Shown one piece after another: positions 1 through 13,015 of a DNA stretch of 64,000 bases. The translations under genes and the position numbers were made by a program. The stretch is from Ptychodera flava (taxonomy: Eukaryota; Hemichordata; Enteropneusta; Ptychoderidae), in contig NC_091933.1 in assembly GCF_041260155.1 (NCBI RefSeq), positions 5,551,001 to 5,615,000 of the forward strand. The letters are read 5' to 3'. The first letter of the stretch is position 1; each line of letters starts with the position of its first letter. A model generated the notes under the pieces. That model was not told the origin of the DNA and searched no databases. It saw only the letters and a program-made list of their open reading frames with translations.

Positions 1-115
1 CGAGATCGCGCTAAATATAGTGATCGGCATAGAAACAAAAGAGTTGACAACAGGCTTTATCCTTGAGCTGCATAATCATGTGTTTCTCGGCCTGTCCCAT
101 TGTTGTCTTTGGAAA

Positions 116-184
<69 letters not shown>

Positions 185-671
185 GGGGATGGGCTTAGCC
201 TCCAGTGTATTTATCAATTTAAAATTCTATTACTACGTAAATAAAAACGCAATTATGATTCATAGTGTCGTAGTGTATAATTTCTATCAAGACATTGTCA
301 CCGTTTCATTACGCATAATGCATGCAGAAATAGTCATGATTTTGATGAGGGCGCTACATATTACGTTTGAAAGACATCGGAATTTTCCATTGCTCGTGAA
401 AGTATAGTGAGCAAATTTTCCTAGTAGTACATTCCATACACTGCACAGAACGCAGAGCGTGGTATCCGTGCTTAGTCAGAGGCGCACATCCTGGCGTGCT
501 GTAATATTTTCAGAGACGAAAAATTTGTGCCGCACGTATTTCTTCATAGCAGGAGTGTGGATGATTGCTTAACCGAGTGGACATTTTCCACAATCCACAG
601 CGCGGAACGTTTACAACCCACTTTCACCTACATTTTTGTTTGTCAACACTGAGCAGGAACCGGCAGGCGAG
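1..671. other. 5' flank and probable 5' UTR of the SLC6 gene
   Basis: No coding exon is recognised upstream of the ATG at 672. The stretch holds a (GT)n(GA)n microsatellite at 117-180 and otherwise unremarkable sequence. I see no clear TATA box at a plausible distance. The 5' UTR probably covers part of about 560-671, but the transcription start cannot be placed. Confidence 0.4.
117..181. repeat. (GT)n(GA)n compound microsatellite
   Basis: Dinucleotide GT repeats run directly into about 25 GA repeats. The open frames across it encode only arginine-glutamate or serine-leucine repeats and are not genes. Confidence 0.97.
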
Positions 672-2487
672 ATGAAAGGTGACTTCAAGAAGGTCGATGG
701 CGTCAACTCTGAAGGCGATGAGAACAAAGAGCGCGGAAACTGGACTGGGAAACTCGATTTTATGCTTTCTCTGATCGGTTATGCTGTCGGTATTGGAAAT
801 ATATGGAGATTTCCGTCGCTGTGCTACAGGAATGGCGGAGGTTAGTACAAACTCATAACACGTGCTCAGCCCATAGAGTTGAGTGACCCCCAGCATTCAG
901 CGACATATCCTTTTCAGGAAAAAAATCGAATTGCCTTGATTAATGAGATATGCGGTAATATATCTATCGTATGAAAATTTATTTCTGAGAGTACAGAAGG
1001 AAGGTTACACGCATGGAGGTAATATGCAAAAAAATGTGTCATTTCGCAAGCTGGAGATCGGAAACGGGCAGCGTGAGAGGCCGGTTTCGATCTCTGAAAA
1101 TGCCGCATGGCCGAGAGAATGCACATATTCATATTTTCAGATTGTTTGTTCACAGAAACAGAGCTTCACAGGCAAGCGACTCTGAACACGTGTACTGTAC
1201 ATATATTTCTATGAGTTTAGGCGTAGGGAATGTGGTTTCGAGAAGTTAGCATACGGTGGGAAACAATGAGAACCATAGTATTATAAAAGTCGATACACGC
1301 ATGTGCATGTTGGACGGCGGGAATATCTTCACTGGCTAAATGGTGCGTTCTTTGATAGAGGGCGCAAGGCGTTGGAATTTGTGACTTCACTAGAGTTAGA
1401 ATATGCTCGTTTTCAGCTGTGTGCCTAGCAAATTTGGAATTTCGACAGTAATTGAAGTTCGATTATGACTATCTTTCAACTGTGTGGCCAGCATTAATTT
1501 ACGTGACCTCTTTTAATAATGTAATGGAAAAACAAAATGGACAGTATCCTGTTTGTTTATTACCTTGCTTGTCATTTGCTGAGTTGCTCCTGACAGTCCT
1601 GTGCTGTGTTATCTCTGGTTATCATGTGGGAGCATCTGTTTCCGCTACCTGGAATGTTGCTTATCTCTAGCTTATTTAGGAAGGGGGATTATAATGTGCC
1701 TGATCTCAAGAAGATGACTGATCCGCAAAATACATTTCCCAATCAGTTCTGTACCACAAAGTACTGAATATAAATGGTCTATTACTTTATATCTCAGCAC
1801 CTCGAGAAATGAATAGAGCTTTCATGACTAGGAATTGTTTCACTGATATACAGATATAATGCTCATCAAATTTCGAATACAATCTGCAGAGCTTTTACAC
1901 AGACGACCAACAATTATCATCATGTCATCTTTTCTCAAAGTGTTGTTGATGTTCTTGATATTCATATCCTCCAAATTTGCTGCCAGACGATAGTGTGTAG
2001 ATCAGGCCTTAGAAGCATTATTTCGTTAGGGGATGTCAATTATGATTTCAAGGAATTGTAGGTCAAAGATTGAATTCAGTGTTTGTGGTTATGATTCCCC
2101 CTCACAAAATAAATAGAATCATAACACACTGCAAGCTATCGTGGTAGATTTTGAATGAATGATCACACAAATTATGGGGGAAAGAGTTTGTGTGCATGAT
2201 GATAGTCGGAACTAAACATGCATATATGGGTGACTCCAGGTTTTTGAATATGATAAACAAGCTACGGTAAACAGCAGTTTGTTGGTTTCATAATCTTATC
2301 CCAATTGCAGTGATTGGTAATGTTCTTTGGTTGATACATCTGAGATACAAAACTGCTGGCGGATAATTAATATAACTGTCCAGGGTTCTCAAAAATTTTT
2401 GAAGTAGGCGGAAAATTCAGAAAAGTAGGCGGTTAGCTTCTGTATGCAACCAGGTTCCCTGGGCGGGGGGGGGGGGGGGGGGGGGGT

Positions 2488-2564
<77 letters not shown>

Positions 2565-5500
2565 GTATTTTTTTTAAATTGGAGACATTTCTGAGCAATT
2601 TCATGCATTCACAGGAGAGGGTTTCAGGGACGGGGTCCCCGTCTCTGTAGGCAAGAAATTTTTAAATTTTGAAGACATTTTGGAGTAATTTTATGCATTC
2701 TTGTACTGTATTAAAGACCATTTCAGCATACAGAATAATCATTACCATTGTCAATTACATGTTTTCAAGGGATAAAGTTTTGAACATACGTCAGAAAAAT
2801 TAATTTGATCACTCGGGCTTGTCAACTGCATTCAGTTGACAAGGAAAATAGCAAAATTTCACCACACTGTTGTGTAGAATTATGTTTAGCTCATGACTTC
2901 AACAAACATTTTGAAATACATCATAGAATAGAGGTTTTCACAACCCAGAAAACGATCCGCTAGAATCCTGACCAGCCTGGCTGTACAAAGCTTTTTACTG
3001 ACTTAAATAAACTTGATTATACAGTAAAATCAAACAGTTTATTCAATTCAATGAATTATAGGAACACAATTTTCAGTGATTTTAATTCACTGTACTAATT
3101 TCTAATAAAACGAATCTGCGAGCTGATTATTGATTTTTTGGTGATGTTCAATATAATCGAAAAAGAGAGCTAAATTTCAGTGTTCATGTTTGATAAAACC
3201 TCAAACTAACGACACCGAACGCCAGCCTGTACAACACCGTGTGTGTACAAAGCACCGGCAGTCAATTGTAACACACTACACACAACTCGATATCGGTCGA
3301 CCTGAAATTTGACACTGTGATCTACATAGCGTTTCAAAAGTACGAAAAGTGAGACCAAGTAATTTTTTGTTTATTTAGATTTGATCTAAACCTCCCAAAA
3401 CCAACAGACAAAGTCCTACTCTTACGCAGATTATCAAAGTTTTCAAGCGTCGACTTTCTCTTCCGCGATGCACACCACCACGGCCCCTCCACAAAACGCG
3501 ATCGACTTGAATATTGGCATCGTGATTGACCATGGATGGATTGACATGGCGTTTCAAGTATGAAAAATGAGACTCAGCAACTTTTGGTCGCTTTAGATTT
3601 GATCAAAAACCTACCAAGCCCATCAGACAAGGCCCTACTCTTACGCAGAAACCCCAAGCTCTCAAGCGTCGACTTTCTCTTCCGCGTTTGAGAAACAAAA
3701 GTCGGCTTCATTCGGAAATGGTCGGCTATTCGCGGGCATAACGTAATTGTATGTTAGTCCAATTTTCGGCTATACCCGATGTGAACGTCGAATAATTCGG
3801 CCTGCGATCGGGCAAGCAAGGTTGACCTCGAAAGCAGCCCAGTATGAGTACAACACGTTCGCTGATCGCGGTATTACAGTGATAGCAACAAGTTCACCGC
3901 GTAAATTGCTAGACTACATGATATAGCCACATCGGCACTTCTGAAATATTATCTCCGGCTTGCAAGACCACCAAAAAAATCAAAATATTGTTATCAAAAC
4001 TAGAATTTCCGGGCCAGAGAGCGAAACAGTGCTGAAAAGTAGCCGGCCAAAATACGAAAGTAGCCGGTCAATTTGGCCGGCATCCGGCTAAAAATGAACA
4101 CGCTGACTGTCACTGTGTGTGTGGGAGTATCAACAGTGAATTATAGTTTATGTTCATTCAAGTCTTGATGCCTCATGCTGCTGAACATGTTAATTAGCAT
4201 TAACTGAGTGGGTGTGTCATCCTGTAAGGTTGTCATTGTAGAGGTACTACTTCCCAACACCAACAGTGTGTTTAGGAAGTGCTTATGTAAATGTGTTTAT
4301 GATGTAACAGGGTTTGAAATACCCAGTGGTCATGCGTCAAAAGACCACCAATTATCTCATTTGGACCACCAGATTCTGTTGTGGGTGGTCATTGTTGACC
4401 ACCAAATTTTCGGAGGTCACACTAGTGCACTGCAGAGCTGTAAGTCTTACATGCCTCTCACAGTTTATCGCTAGGAGTATCCAGAAACAATATATTATCC
4501 TCAGAGATAGATATTTTAGCAGTTATGTAGTACACGTCGTGTCTGTTCAATCACTGTCCCTCTACTGTGGTTCAATGTCAGTCCTGAACCCCACTCCAAT
4601 CTACCCAAGTGAGGCGTTCCTTTGGATAGACAATGTCTCTCTTTGTTTTACTTTTTACTGCTATGATTATTGTGATTAAGTCTGCAAATGTTGCAGAACA
4701 TCTTATTGCAAATTTCGTCTAGTCATTAAAGTGACACAGATCAAGGTACAAAACTGTGACAAAACTTTATAAGTCCAAAAAATGCAATAATTGCCATGTT
4801 ATCAGCAGTAATTGTCATTTCTTGATTACTCAGTTTGTAATTCTGTCAAAACTTACAGTCAGTCAGTCACTCATGCAGCAGTCAAGTTGTGAAAATACTG
4901 AAAATTTTCTAGTGGATTTTACTGGGCATCCAACATAAACCAACGTAACATGAGTAGCAGCATAGTGGAATGGTTCCAGAACAAGATGTCAGCCCACTAT
5001 TTCACCCTATGGACCCAGACCTCCACAAGAATTACACTCTGATAATGACAATTTTTTTTGACCACCAAAATTCGAATCTGGTGGTCAAACTTGACCACCA
5101 AATAAAAAAATAAATTTCAAACCCTGTGTAAGCATAGACAAGGAATTTCTCCTTGTTTGTGATGTAAGAAGTATTTCCCTCCTCCATTGTTGAATCTGGT
5201 TAGCAAAAAAAACAGAACAGAGAAAACGAAAGGGGCCCAAGTCCAGTTGACTTTGGTCCCTACATAGCAAAAACTGGGTTGTTGCCATGTACATGGACTT
5301 CAAAAGACTAAGGAAGAGAAGCATTTGATCCTATTATTCATTTTATTTTATCAAAATATGAAGATTCTGACAGTTTACTGTTGTTATGTTGTTTACAGGG
5401 GCCTTCCTCATTCCGTATCTGTTAGCCATGATTATCTGTGGAATGACCCTTTTCTTCATGGAAGTAGCATGGGGCCAGTTCTGCAGTCAAGGACCGATCA

Positions 5501-8500
5501 CAGCATGGAAACTGTGTCCAGCTTTTAAAGGTAACAGGAACTCTGGTACAACTTCCGTATTTTTGCAAACCCCCCAAAAAAGCACATTTACAGTTTCTTT
5601 TTGGTGAGCATTGTCAAATTCATTAAGTCTCTGTCAAATTGTGTAAAATTAGAAACCATGTAGTTAAGTACTAGGTGTTGCTTTTTATCAGAAGATGGCA
5701 GTCACCATACCTACTATGTGAATGTAAAATATAACAGAGTATTAATCCTTGAAGCAATTTCATTTTACCACATTGTGAAAATTTTGCCAGTGATGTGACA
5801 TATGGTTTGATGTAAAATGAATTTAAATGGGTTTTTTTTCACTGTCACAAATGGTACTGATACTTATATTGATGAGAGTTGAAATAAAAAAACCGAAAAG
5901 ATGCATCATAAAGGTGGAGCATTGATATGCTCTGCCCTGTGTAATAATACTACTTACTATTTTATTATTGGACATAATTCATGGAATGATTTTACAATGG
6001 TTAGATTAGAATCATGTACCATTAACAGTCATTATTTCAAAAATTACAAAAGCATGGAAATATTAAAATATGGTGTCATTCTGATGTCAAGGTGCTGGAT
6101 ATGCCATGGTTGTAATTTCCTTCATCACAACCATCTACTACAACATCATCATCGCCTACACAGCGTTCTATTTCTTTGCGTCGTTTGGTTCAACTGTTCC
6201 TTGGGCAGACTGCAACAATCCATGGAATACGCCGTTGTGCAGCAGCAATTATAACGGCACTGTCATCAATGGTACATGGATCAACAGGACAATGATGTAT
6301 GATTTGAATATTACTGAACCAGCCAGGGTCAGTCCTGCCGAAGAATACTTCACGTAAGTGAGTTTAAATTCTCCATTGCAAGAATGCGAAGCAGTTGCTC
6401 AACAAAGGAAAACTTTCAAACATACGGTTAATCAGGAAAAGTTATGCCAATTTTGTATTTTGACTGATAACGATATTTCAGCAGAAATATCCGCATCAAA
6501 ATGTAATTTTACCAGAGTCAGCAAAATTTTCTCAGTTGCTTGTGTTCTGTGTTACTTTGCTTGATCTGTTCCATATGTTTCATAAGTGTATTTGTCAGAG
6601 ACACTGATAAACCATCAAATTGAATAAACACAGAAACATGTGGACAGTATTTGAGATCAAAATATGATCAGATTTTTACTCTTGATTTTAGTGTCTACTC
6701 TTTGTTTGATTTTGTGTGTGCTTTTGTTTCAGGAACTATGTACTGAATATGAGTGATGGTATGGAAAATATGGGAACAATTCAATGGAAGTTGGCCCTGT
6801 GTCTTCTGTTTTCCTGGGTTGTGGTATTTTTATGTCTTATGAAAGGAGTGAAGTCATCCGGAAGGGTGAGTTGCCAGCTGCTAGCACAAGTCTTTTGAAT
6901 AAGGATGTCCCTGCATTTTATTTTTGCTTTTCAAAGTCCAAGTTCATTGAACATCTTACTATGACCTGGATTCCTGAAAGGTGAACGGAGCAACTCATGT
7001 TCCGTAAATTCCTGTAATTCACATGGAATGAATCACATATGGATAGAATGAGTCTTTGCACTGCAGTGTGACCAAGTATAGTATTGAACCTCAAATTCTA
7101 ACTGTATTAAATTTAATTTTGCCAGAGTTTAATAATGAGCTTCAACCTTTTCATCCATGATTCCCTCTGGAAAGATCCAAAATTCCCGTCGATAACAATG
7201 GGTTTAGGCTGAACTATAGCGGTGAAAGATATCACAACAGATACAAAATAATGGCTTAAAGGTAGAATGCGCCTCAGGGACAGATATTCTGACGCTAAAA
7301 CTTTTACAATTCTTTTCTGATCTACCACTTGTTTGGGTTTATTTTAAAGCTCTTGATGTAAGAAAACTTTTCACCATCTTAGTTTTTTGAAAATTGAAAA
7401 TTTTATTTTTCTCCGTCGAGTTAACACAAGGATGACAGCCATTTTGAAATTCAAATAATCAATTATTTTTGGGTTATTTGTTTCTCTTGTACAAAAATTT
7501 GCAGCTGACTCATAATTTTTATTCTTGATTTTGAAAGACAATGGTTGAAATATTTCTTGCGGAAAGTTTGAGCAAAAGTTGAAGTCTTTCACTTTCGAGG
7601 CGCATACTATACCTTAACAATAAACCTAATTTCTCACATCAACCATCATATCTAACTTAAATTCTTTTCTTTTATTGTCTTTCAGGTCGTTTACTTCACC
7701 GCCACTTTCCCATATGTGATCCTGTTCATCCTCATGATTCGTGGTGTCACTCTTCCCGGTGCTGGGAAAGGATTAAAGTTTTTCCTGATTCCCCAATGGG
7801 ATCTCTTATTGAAGCCAAAGGTTAGTTGTTCCCATTGTAACTATATACAATCAGACTTATTGCAATTATTTTTATCATTGAATCATGACAAAAGCAATCT
7901 TATTTTTTCACAGCGTTTTCTGCAAGTGTTTCACAACAGACTATTCTCAGGTTATATAAGAGCTGATTTATTGAACCAACCTGTATTGAAGTGTGATTTA
8001 TTCACCCTGGTGTATATGATGGCTCTTACATAACACATGCAGGGTTCTCTCATGTGCACTGAAACTGCTATTCTCACGGTTTTTAATATTCAATAATTTT
8101 GGAGGCAAAGGATCATTATCATTCATAGTATGTAAATATGTACCAAAATGTGTTCTGTGCTTCATGTCAAACTTCACTGATATTATACTCCTTTCAAATT
8201 AGTGAATTTCACATTACTCGATAGAGGCGCAACCAGCCACTACTTCCAGGGAACTATTGTGTGTTGTGTTGTGAATAACATCGGCCTGCAATGGGCCTTT
8301 TATACCTGATGCACCGTAAATAACCCAAAATATGAAAGGAGCAAACAAAAATATTAAGCCGCTTTTTCAGCCATGCTCGCATTTGCCTGTTCTTGTTGCA
8401 AATTCATCCATTATCCAAACAGCAGCATCACGATGATATGATTATATAATGAGAGTAATAGCTATTCATTTTCATCTCAAGGGCATGAGACATGCCTGTC

Positions 8501-11500
8501 AAGAGTTCAGTATTATTATAGGCCATTAAAAATTGATGGCGGAAATACAGTTATACAGAGTTTTTCACCATTTCACAATATTTGGAGTTTGACAGCAATA
8601 TGAATGTAAAATTAAACACAGGAAATATGAAGGTCAGTTTTCACCTCATTGTACTGATGTTTGTGAAAGTGCAGAGTGAACTAACAGCTTGTGAATTGTC
8701 ATTGGCAGTGTTATGATCACAAAGGGTCTCTACTTGTATACTGTCCATGTTTTGCAAAACTGACCTCATCCCCATGCTCTTAAAGAATCGCTGTGTGTAA
8801 CATGATGCCACATCTGTTTTTCATCTCTAAGGTCTGGGGTGATGCATTCAGTCAGATCTTCTATTCCTTGGGACCGGCCTGGGGTGGACTGCTGACAATG
8901 GCCAGCTACAACCGCTTCCACCACAATGCTTTGCTGTGAGTATATATTGAATTCTCATTTCTGTAGATCATCTGAAAGGAAATCGGTTGCAGCAGCCACT
9001 TCTTGCAGCTTACATGTAGCTGCGGTGTCCATGATAAATTTGAGCAACACTTCAGTGGAGATCAGATCTGAAATGTTTCTTTGTATTCAATCTGAGTACA
9101 GGATTATACTATTCTTTGTGATTTTGTCATCAATTCAATACTAAATCATCATCACTGACTGCATAATATTGATACGTGAATTTTTTTTACCTGGCATCCT
9201 GGCAGTGATTCCATCATCGTTCCACTGGTGAACTCTGGAACCAGCATCTTTGGTGGCTTAGCTATCTTCTCTGTGGTGGGCTTCATGTCGGAGGATCTTG
9301 GTGTGCCGATTTCAGACGTTGTCAAATCAGGTAAGACCAATGTTTCTTGTGCTTTTGATTTTATTTAGTTTTGGAATTTCTGTCCATTGCCAGTGAAGTT
9401 TTTTCATGTTTAAATTGCCCTTTCAAGTGAAAGTGTTCATGTGTTTCATTTCTGAGCGCAGCTTACAGGAATCAAGAAGACGCGTCGCGAGGTTTTTTAC
9501 ACATCAGAACTTTTTACATGTCATGCTTTGTTTGAATGTGTTACCAACATCATGAAACCACTGTTTTTGAAGTCGATTTTTTTTTCTCTCGGTAACTGCA
9601 GTAGTTTTGTTGCAGTTGCACGATATTTGTTTCATTAATTACACTCTTTTTCTCTACAGGACCCGGACTTGCATTCGTTGCATACCCAGAGGCATTGGCT
9701 CGCATACCCTTAGCGCCATTCTGGTCAATTCTTTTCTTCTTTATGTTATTTACGTTAGGACTTGATAGCCAGGTAATCAGGGTTGTCAGTAAATTATACT
9801 GGTTGCACTGTATTTTTTTCTCTTTTTACTTTCCTAACCTTGGGTTTTCAGGTCCTGGCGTCCACTTTCCTTTCCTAACACCATATCAAAGTAATCACTT
9901 TGCAGGAGCTGTAAGCCTGTAAAGTCACATAGTTTTCATTCTTAAATAAAGCAACTCGTGACCAGCTGATAAATGAAGCCTATAGACACAGCGCTTTCGC
10001 TTCGTGACACTATGTGTAACCATGATATGAAAAAACAAGTAATGAAAATCTGGACCATTGAGTCGCAAACGAGGAATCAAGTTGTGTAAGGTGTAGTAGA
10101 GGAATTTTACTACTTTAAGACAGTCAGGGTGTCAATATCTTGTGCTGTACGTGTGAAAGATTGAAGTGGGAGACGTTTGCCAGTATTTGACTAATTCATC
10201 GTCATAACGTTGCATTTTCAGTCGGGCGCAGTCGCAAGAAGATTTTTCCTTATCATTTTATATCCATGTCATGAGACGTATGTTTGTGGAGTAGTTTGTG
10301 AAATTACATGAGTAGACTTAACCTGAATGATGTTAGTCATAAATTTCCAACCCCCAACTGTCGTGACTAGGTTTGGTGAAGCAGCAGAGCAGTGGTATTC
10401 CCAGGTGACGGCTCGTCGTGACGCGGTTAATCATCGTCGATGTGGGTTGGGGGGATGGGTAGTTTTTGGGGTTTTTGTGACAGGTGGGCAGGCAGCATAT
10501 TTGGGAAGAGGGGGCGGGGGGGAACTAGGGGGAGGTCAATGCTAAGGAGAGGAGGACTATCCAGCGCAGATATCCCAGAGGGTATGTATTCAGAGGGGAA
10601 GATTTCCTTTGTTTAGATTCCATTGACAAGCTGTGTGCAAATTTCCAACTGCCTTGTCCCTCCGTATTTCCTATTTAGTTCGGTATGGTCGAGGGTGTGT
10701 GCAGTGCATTCATCGATACCTTCCCTGGTCTGCTGAGAAAGAGAAAGACTTGGTTCATCCTGGGACTCAGCATCGCTGAATTCCTTCTTGGATTGCCCAT
10801 GATTACAAATGTGAGTACCCATTGAAGAGTGATGGAATGTCAAAATCAGTAAACCTTGTAGGAATAAGTCATCTGTCAGGATTTCGTCTTCTGGTAGAAA
10901 GTGTATTGTATAGAACGACCGTTATTTCATTCAACAGAGGAACATTTTACATGTGAATGTGAGAAAGGAGAGCATTTTGTAAATCAAATGTTAATTTCAA
11001 TGTTGATCTTGAGGGAGTTCAATTGCATCAATATCATTTCTTGATAAAACTGATGAGGGAGTGCCATATTGCATCAATTTCATTTGTGTGTATCTCAACC
11101 TCAAAGATCAAACTAGAAGTTACATCTGTTTTCGGGTTTTAATCGTTTATGGTACACGGTTTTCAATTGATTGCAGGGTGGAATTTACTTATTCACAGTG
11201 CTGGACTGGTATACTGGTACTATTTCTCTGTTCGTGGTCGCTCTGTGTGAGTGTGTTGTAATCTCCTGGATTTACGGTACGTCTTTAGATGTTTCAAGAA
11301 ACTTCATCTTTGAAGAGCATTTTAAGTGCATTTTACTCTTGAATTAAGGGGAGTGTTGAATGAAATGCAGCACATGAGGAAATAATAAGTCATGATATTG
11401 TGAAAGTGATATGTTAAATAATATGTAAAATATGTTAAAAAAACCTGGAAAATGTTGCTTTTTAAACATTGAAAAGTCATTGAATGTAGAAAAAATTCCC

Positions 11501-13015
11501 GTTACAGTTATTGAATTTGAAGAGAGTTTGAGTGTATATCGACCCTGTAGAAATAGAGTATAAATGTTATCAATGGGAGAAAAAATGATTTGTTTTTCTT
11601 GATTGGAATTTTCACTCTCTGGGAAAATCGCTGCAATTTCAAACAAAATGGCTTATACCAATCTGCTTGTGCTGCCAGGTGTTGGAAACTTCTACGACGA
11701 TATTGAGATGATGCTGAAAAAGACGCCAAGTCTGTACTGGAAGATCTGTTGGTTATTCATCACTCCATTCTCAATATTCGTAAGTTTTACAAGCAGTACT
11801 TTAAAAGTTGCCGTAAATTAATGCATTCAGTCAATTGTGTAACCTTCAACTGCTTAATTCTCTGATCAGATTTGATGTTTGTAGCAGTTTATCAGACATC
11901 AGTGCAATTGACACTGGACATGTTGTTGATGCAGTTAATTGGACTGGTTTTATCTCATCCACATACAGTCATCTCATTGAAAAGGAATTTAAAGGATGCT
12001 GCTTTTTGTAGTAATTTCTCACTGAAAATGCCTGGTCCTGGCCAGTTAAATATACATTTTTGTACCAAGTAATGTTTTGGTTTCTGATAGTTTATAACAT
12101 TGAGCTGGGGAGCCTCATTGCTGCATTTTGTGAAAGTGCCAGCAAGGGAGCAGGCAATATTGGAAGTGAACACCCCAGCTAGCCTATACAGTGTATTGTG
12201 TGCATGGAAACTTGTCAAGAATCTAACCTTTAATTTTTGTGTTTTTCTCCTATCCAACAAAACAGTTCATTATCTTGATGACATACATTGACTACGTCCC
12301 AGTGTACTACGGTGACTACGTGTATCCTCCAGCTGGTGAGATCATCGGTTGGCTGTCTGCATCTGCCTCACTAGTGATGATCCCACTCTGGATGATCTTA
12401 GAATTCCTGACACACAGTACAGGCGATGGATTCGTAGAAGTAAGTCATAAATTGCTCACTGTTTATTATTTCTGTGGAAGACTTCAGAAGCAAAAAAATT
12501 CTTAATTTGCAAACCTTCTAATTTCTGTAAAGAATTTTTTTTACTTTGAATTTTTTTTTGTGAAGTGGCCTTCACTCGGCCATGACGGATTGTGAGGTTC
12601 ATATTTGTCTTTGGTGCAGAGATTGATACCTCAGTGTCCTCATATGATATGGAGCCGTACTTTTCATCTCATCTTTTGTCTTGAAAAGAAATTCTCACTT
12701 CAATGCCTTTTGACCAATTTTATGAAAGAGTAACATGAGAACATATATCCGGTTGATAGATTTGCCTGATTGTTACAATTATGGAAGAGATCTCCGATAG
12801 TTAGACAACACTCTCTCAACTTTTCATTTCAGCGTGTCAAGTCGATCATGAGACCAACTGAAGACTGGGGCCCAGCGTTGGATCAGTACCGTACTGGTAG
12901 ATACAGGCCACTCAACGAACCTAAATTCTCCCCGATTCCCATGGAGAGCAAGGCAGAAAGTAATGGTTATCATGTACATTCAAATGGTGCTGCTTACGTA
13001 GATGCCAAAGTATGA
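672..13015 (+). CDS. SLC6-family Na+/Cl--dependent transporter (glycine/neutral amino acid transporter-like), 13 exons
   Basis: Exons: 672-840, 5399-5530, 6092-6353, 6733-6865, 7686-7820, 8832-8935, 9206-9330, 9660-9772, 10679-10810, 11177-11276, 11679-11779, 12266-12439, 12833-13015. All introns are GT..AG and the joined frame is open for 620 residues, the usual SLC6 length. The ATG at 672 is the first ATG in frame; the open frame upstream of it has none. TM1 carries GIGNIWRFP (about residues 40-48) followed by CYRNGGGAF, the family signature. Chloride-site positions are present: Y63, Q285, S289, N321 and S325. The TM8 LDS motif is at 388-390. Extracellular loop 2 has the conserved cysteine pair (C141, C150) around NNPWNT and four N-glycosylation sequons (N155, N160, N165, N173). 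Known family role: plasma-membrane symport of an amino acid or amine with Na+ and Cl-. CYRNGGGAF, FFME..GQF.SQG and NNPWNT favour the glycine/neutral amino-acid subgroup over GABA or monoamine carriers. The exact substrate is inference. Confidence 0.93.
2465..2560. repeat. 96-bp near-pure poly-G tract
   Basis: The run consists of G with a single T at 2487. It lies inside transposon element 1 in an intron. Its true length is uncertain because such runs are hard to sequence. Frames across it encode only polyglycine or polyproline. Confidence 0.95.
3328..3686. repeat. Direct duplication of about 140 bp within element 1
   Basis: Two diverged copies, about 3328-3467 and 3549-3686, share GCGTTTCAA, a TTTAGATTTGATC block, CCTACTCTTACGCAGA and a TCGACTTTCTCTTCCGCG end. 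They are separated by about 80 bp. This is probably an internal tandem-type duplication of the transposon. Confidence 0.75.
4308..5126. mobile_element. Non-autonomous hAT-like DNA transposon with 5-bp TSD (element 2)
   Basis: Perfect 13-bp terminal inverted repeats CAGGGTTTGAAAT stand at both ends, with TGTAA directly repeated outside them (4303-4307 and 5127-5131). Sub-terminal blocks contain repeated GGTGGTC/GACCACC motifs on both sides. Its 819 bp hold no transposase frame. It lies in SLC6 intron 1, about 200 bp downstream of element 1. Confidence 0.8.
7256..7617. mobile_element. TTAA-flanked MITE, family 1, copy A
   Basis: TTAA stands at both ends (7256-7259 and 7614-7617). The terminal inverted repeats are of the form GGTAgnATGCGCCTC. 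The body shares blocks with the copies at 19555, 19904, 25377, 37064 and 44773, for example the ATTCTTGATTTTGAAAGACA and GCCATTTTGAAATTC segments. There is no coding capacity. It lies in SLC6 intron 4 and ends 68 nt before exon 5. TTAA target sites are typical of piggyBac or Kolobok elements; which one applies here is not settled. Confidence 0.85.
10439..10560 (+). repeat. G-rich intronic stretch
   Basis: A purine/G-rich segment with many GGG runs in SLC6 intron 8. It has no similarity to the flanking exons, and the open frame across it shows no protein-like composition. Confidence 0.5.

Larger units (their letters stand above)
2381..4105. mobile_element. Non-autonomous hAT-like DNA transposon with 6-bp TSD (element 1)
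   Basis: The element begins CAGGGTTCTCAAAAATTT and its other end, read in reverse complement, begins CAGCGTGTTCATTTTTAGCC, an imperfect terminal inverted repeat. It is flanked by a perfect 6-bp direct repeat ACTGTC (2375-2380 and 4106-4111), which is good evidence for a transposition target duplication. Near the right end a GGCCGGC-type motif recurs several times. No transposase frame is visible in its 1.7 kb, so it is non-autonomous. It contains the long G run and an internal direct duplication. It lies in intron 1 of the SLC6 gene. The hAT assignment rests on the CAG ends and TSD size. Confidence 0.75.

Noticed and set aside
636..671. Non-ATG upstream extension of the SLC6 open frame
   Set aside because: The upstream start would be TTG; the first in-frame ATG at 672 gives a normal SLC6 N-terminus.
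2389..2650. Polyproline/polyglycine frames
   Set aside because: Products of the G homopolymer inside a transposon.
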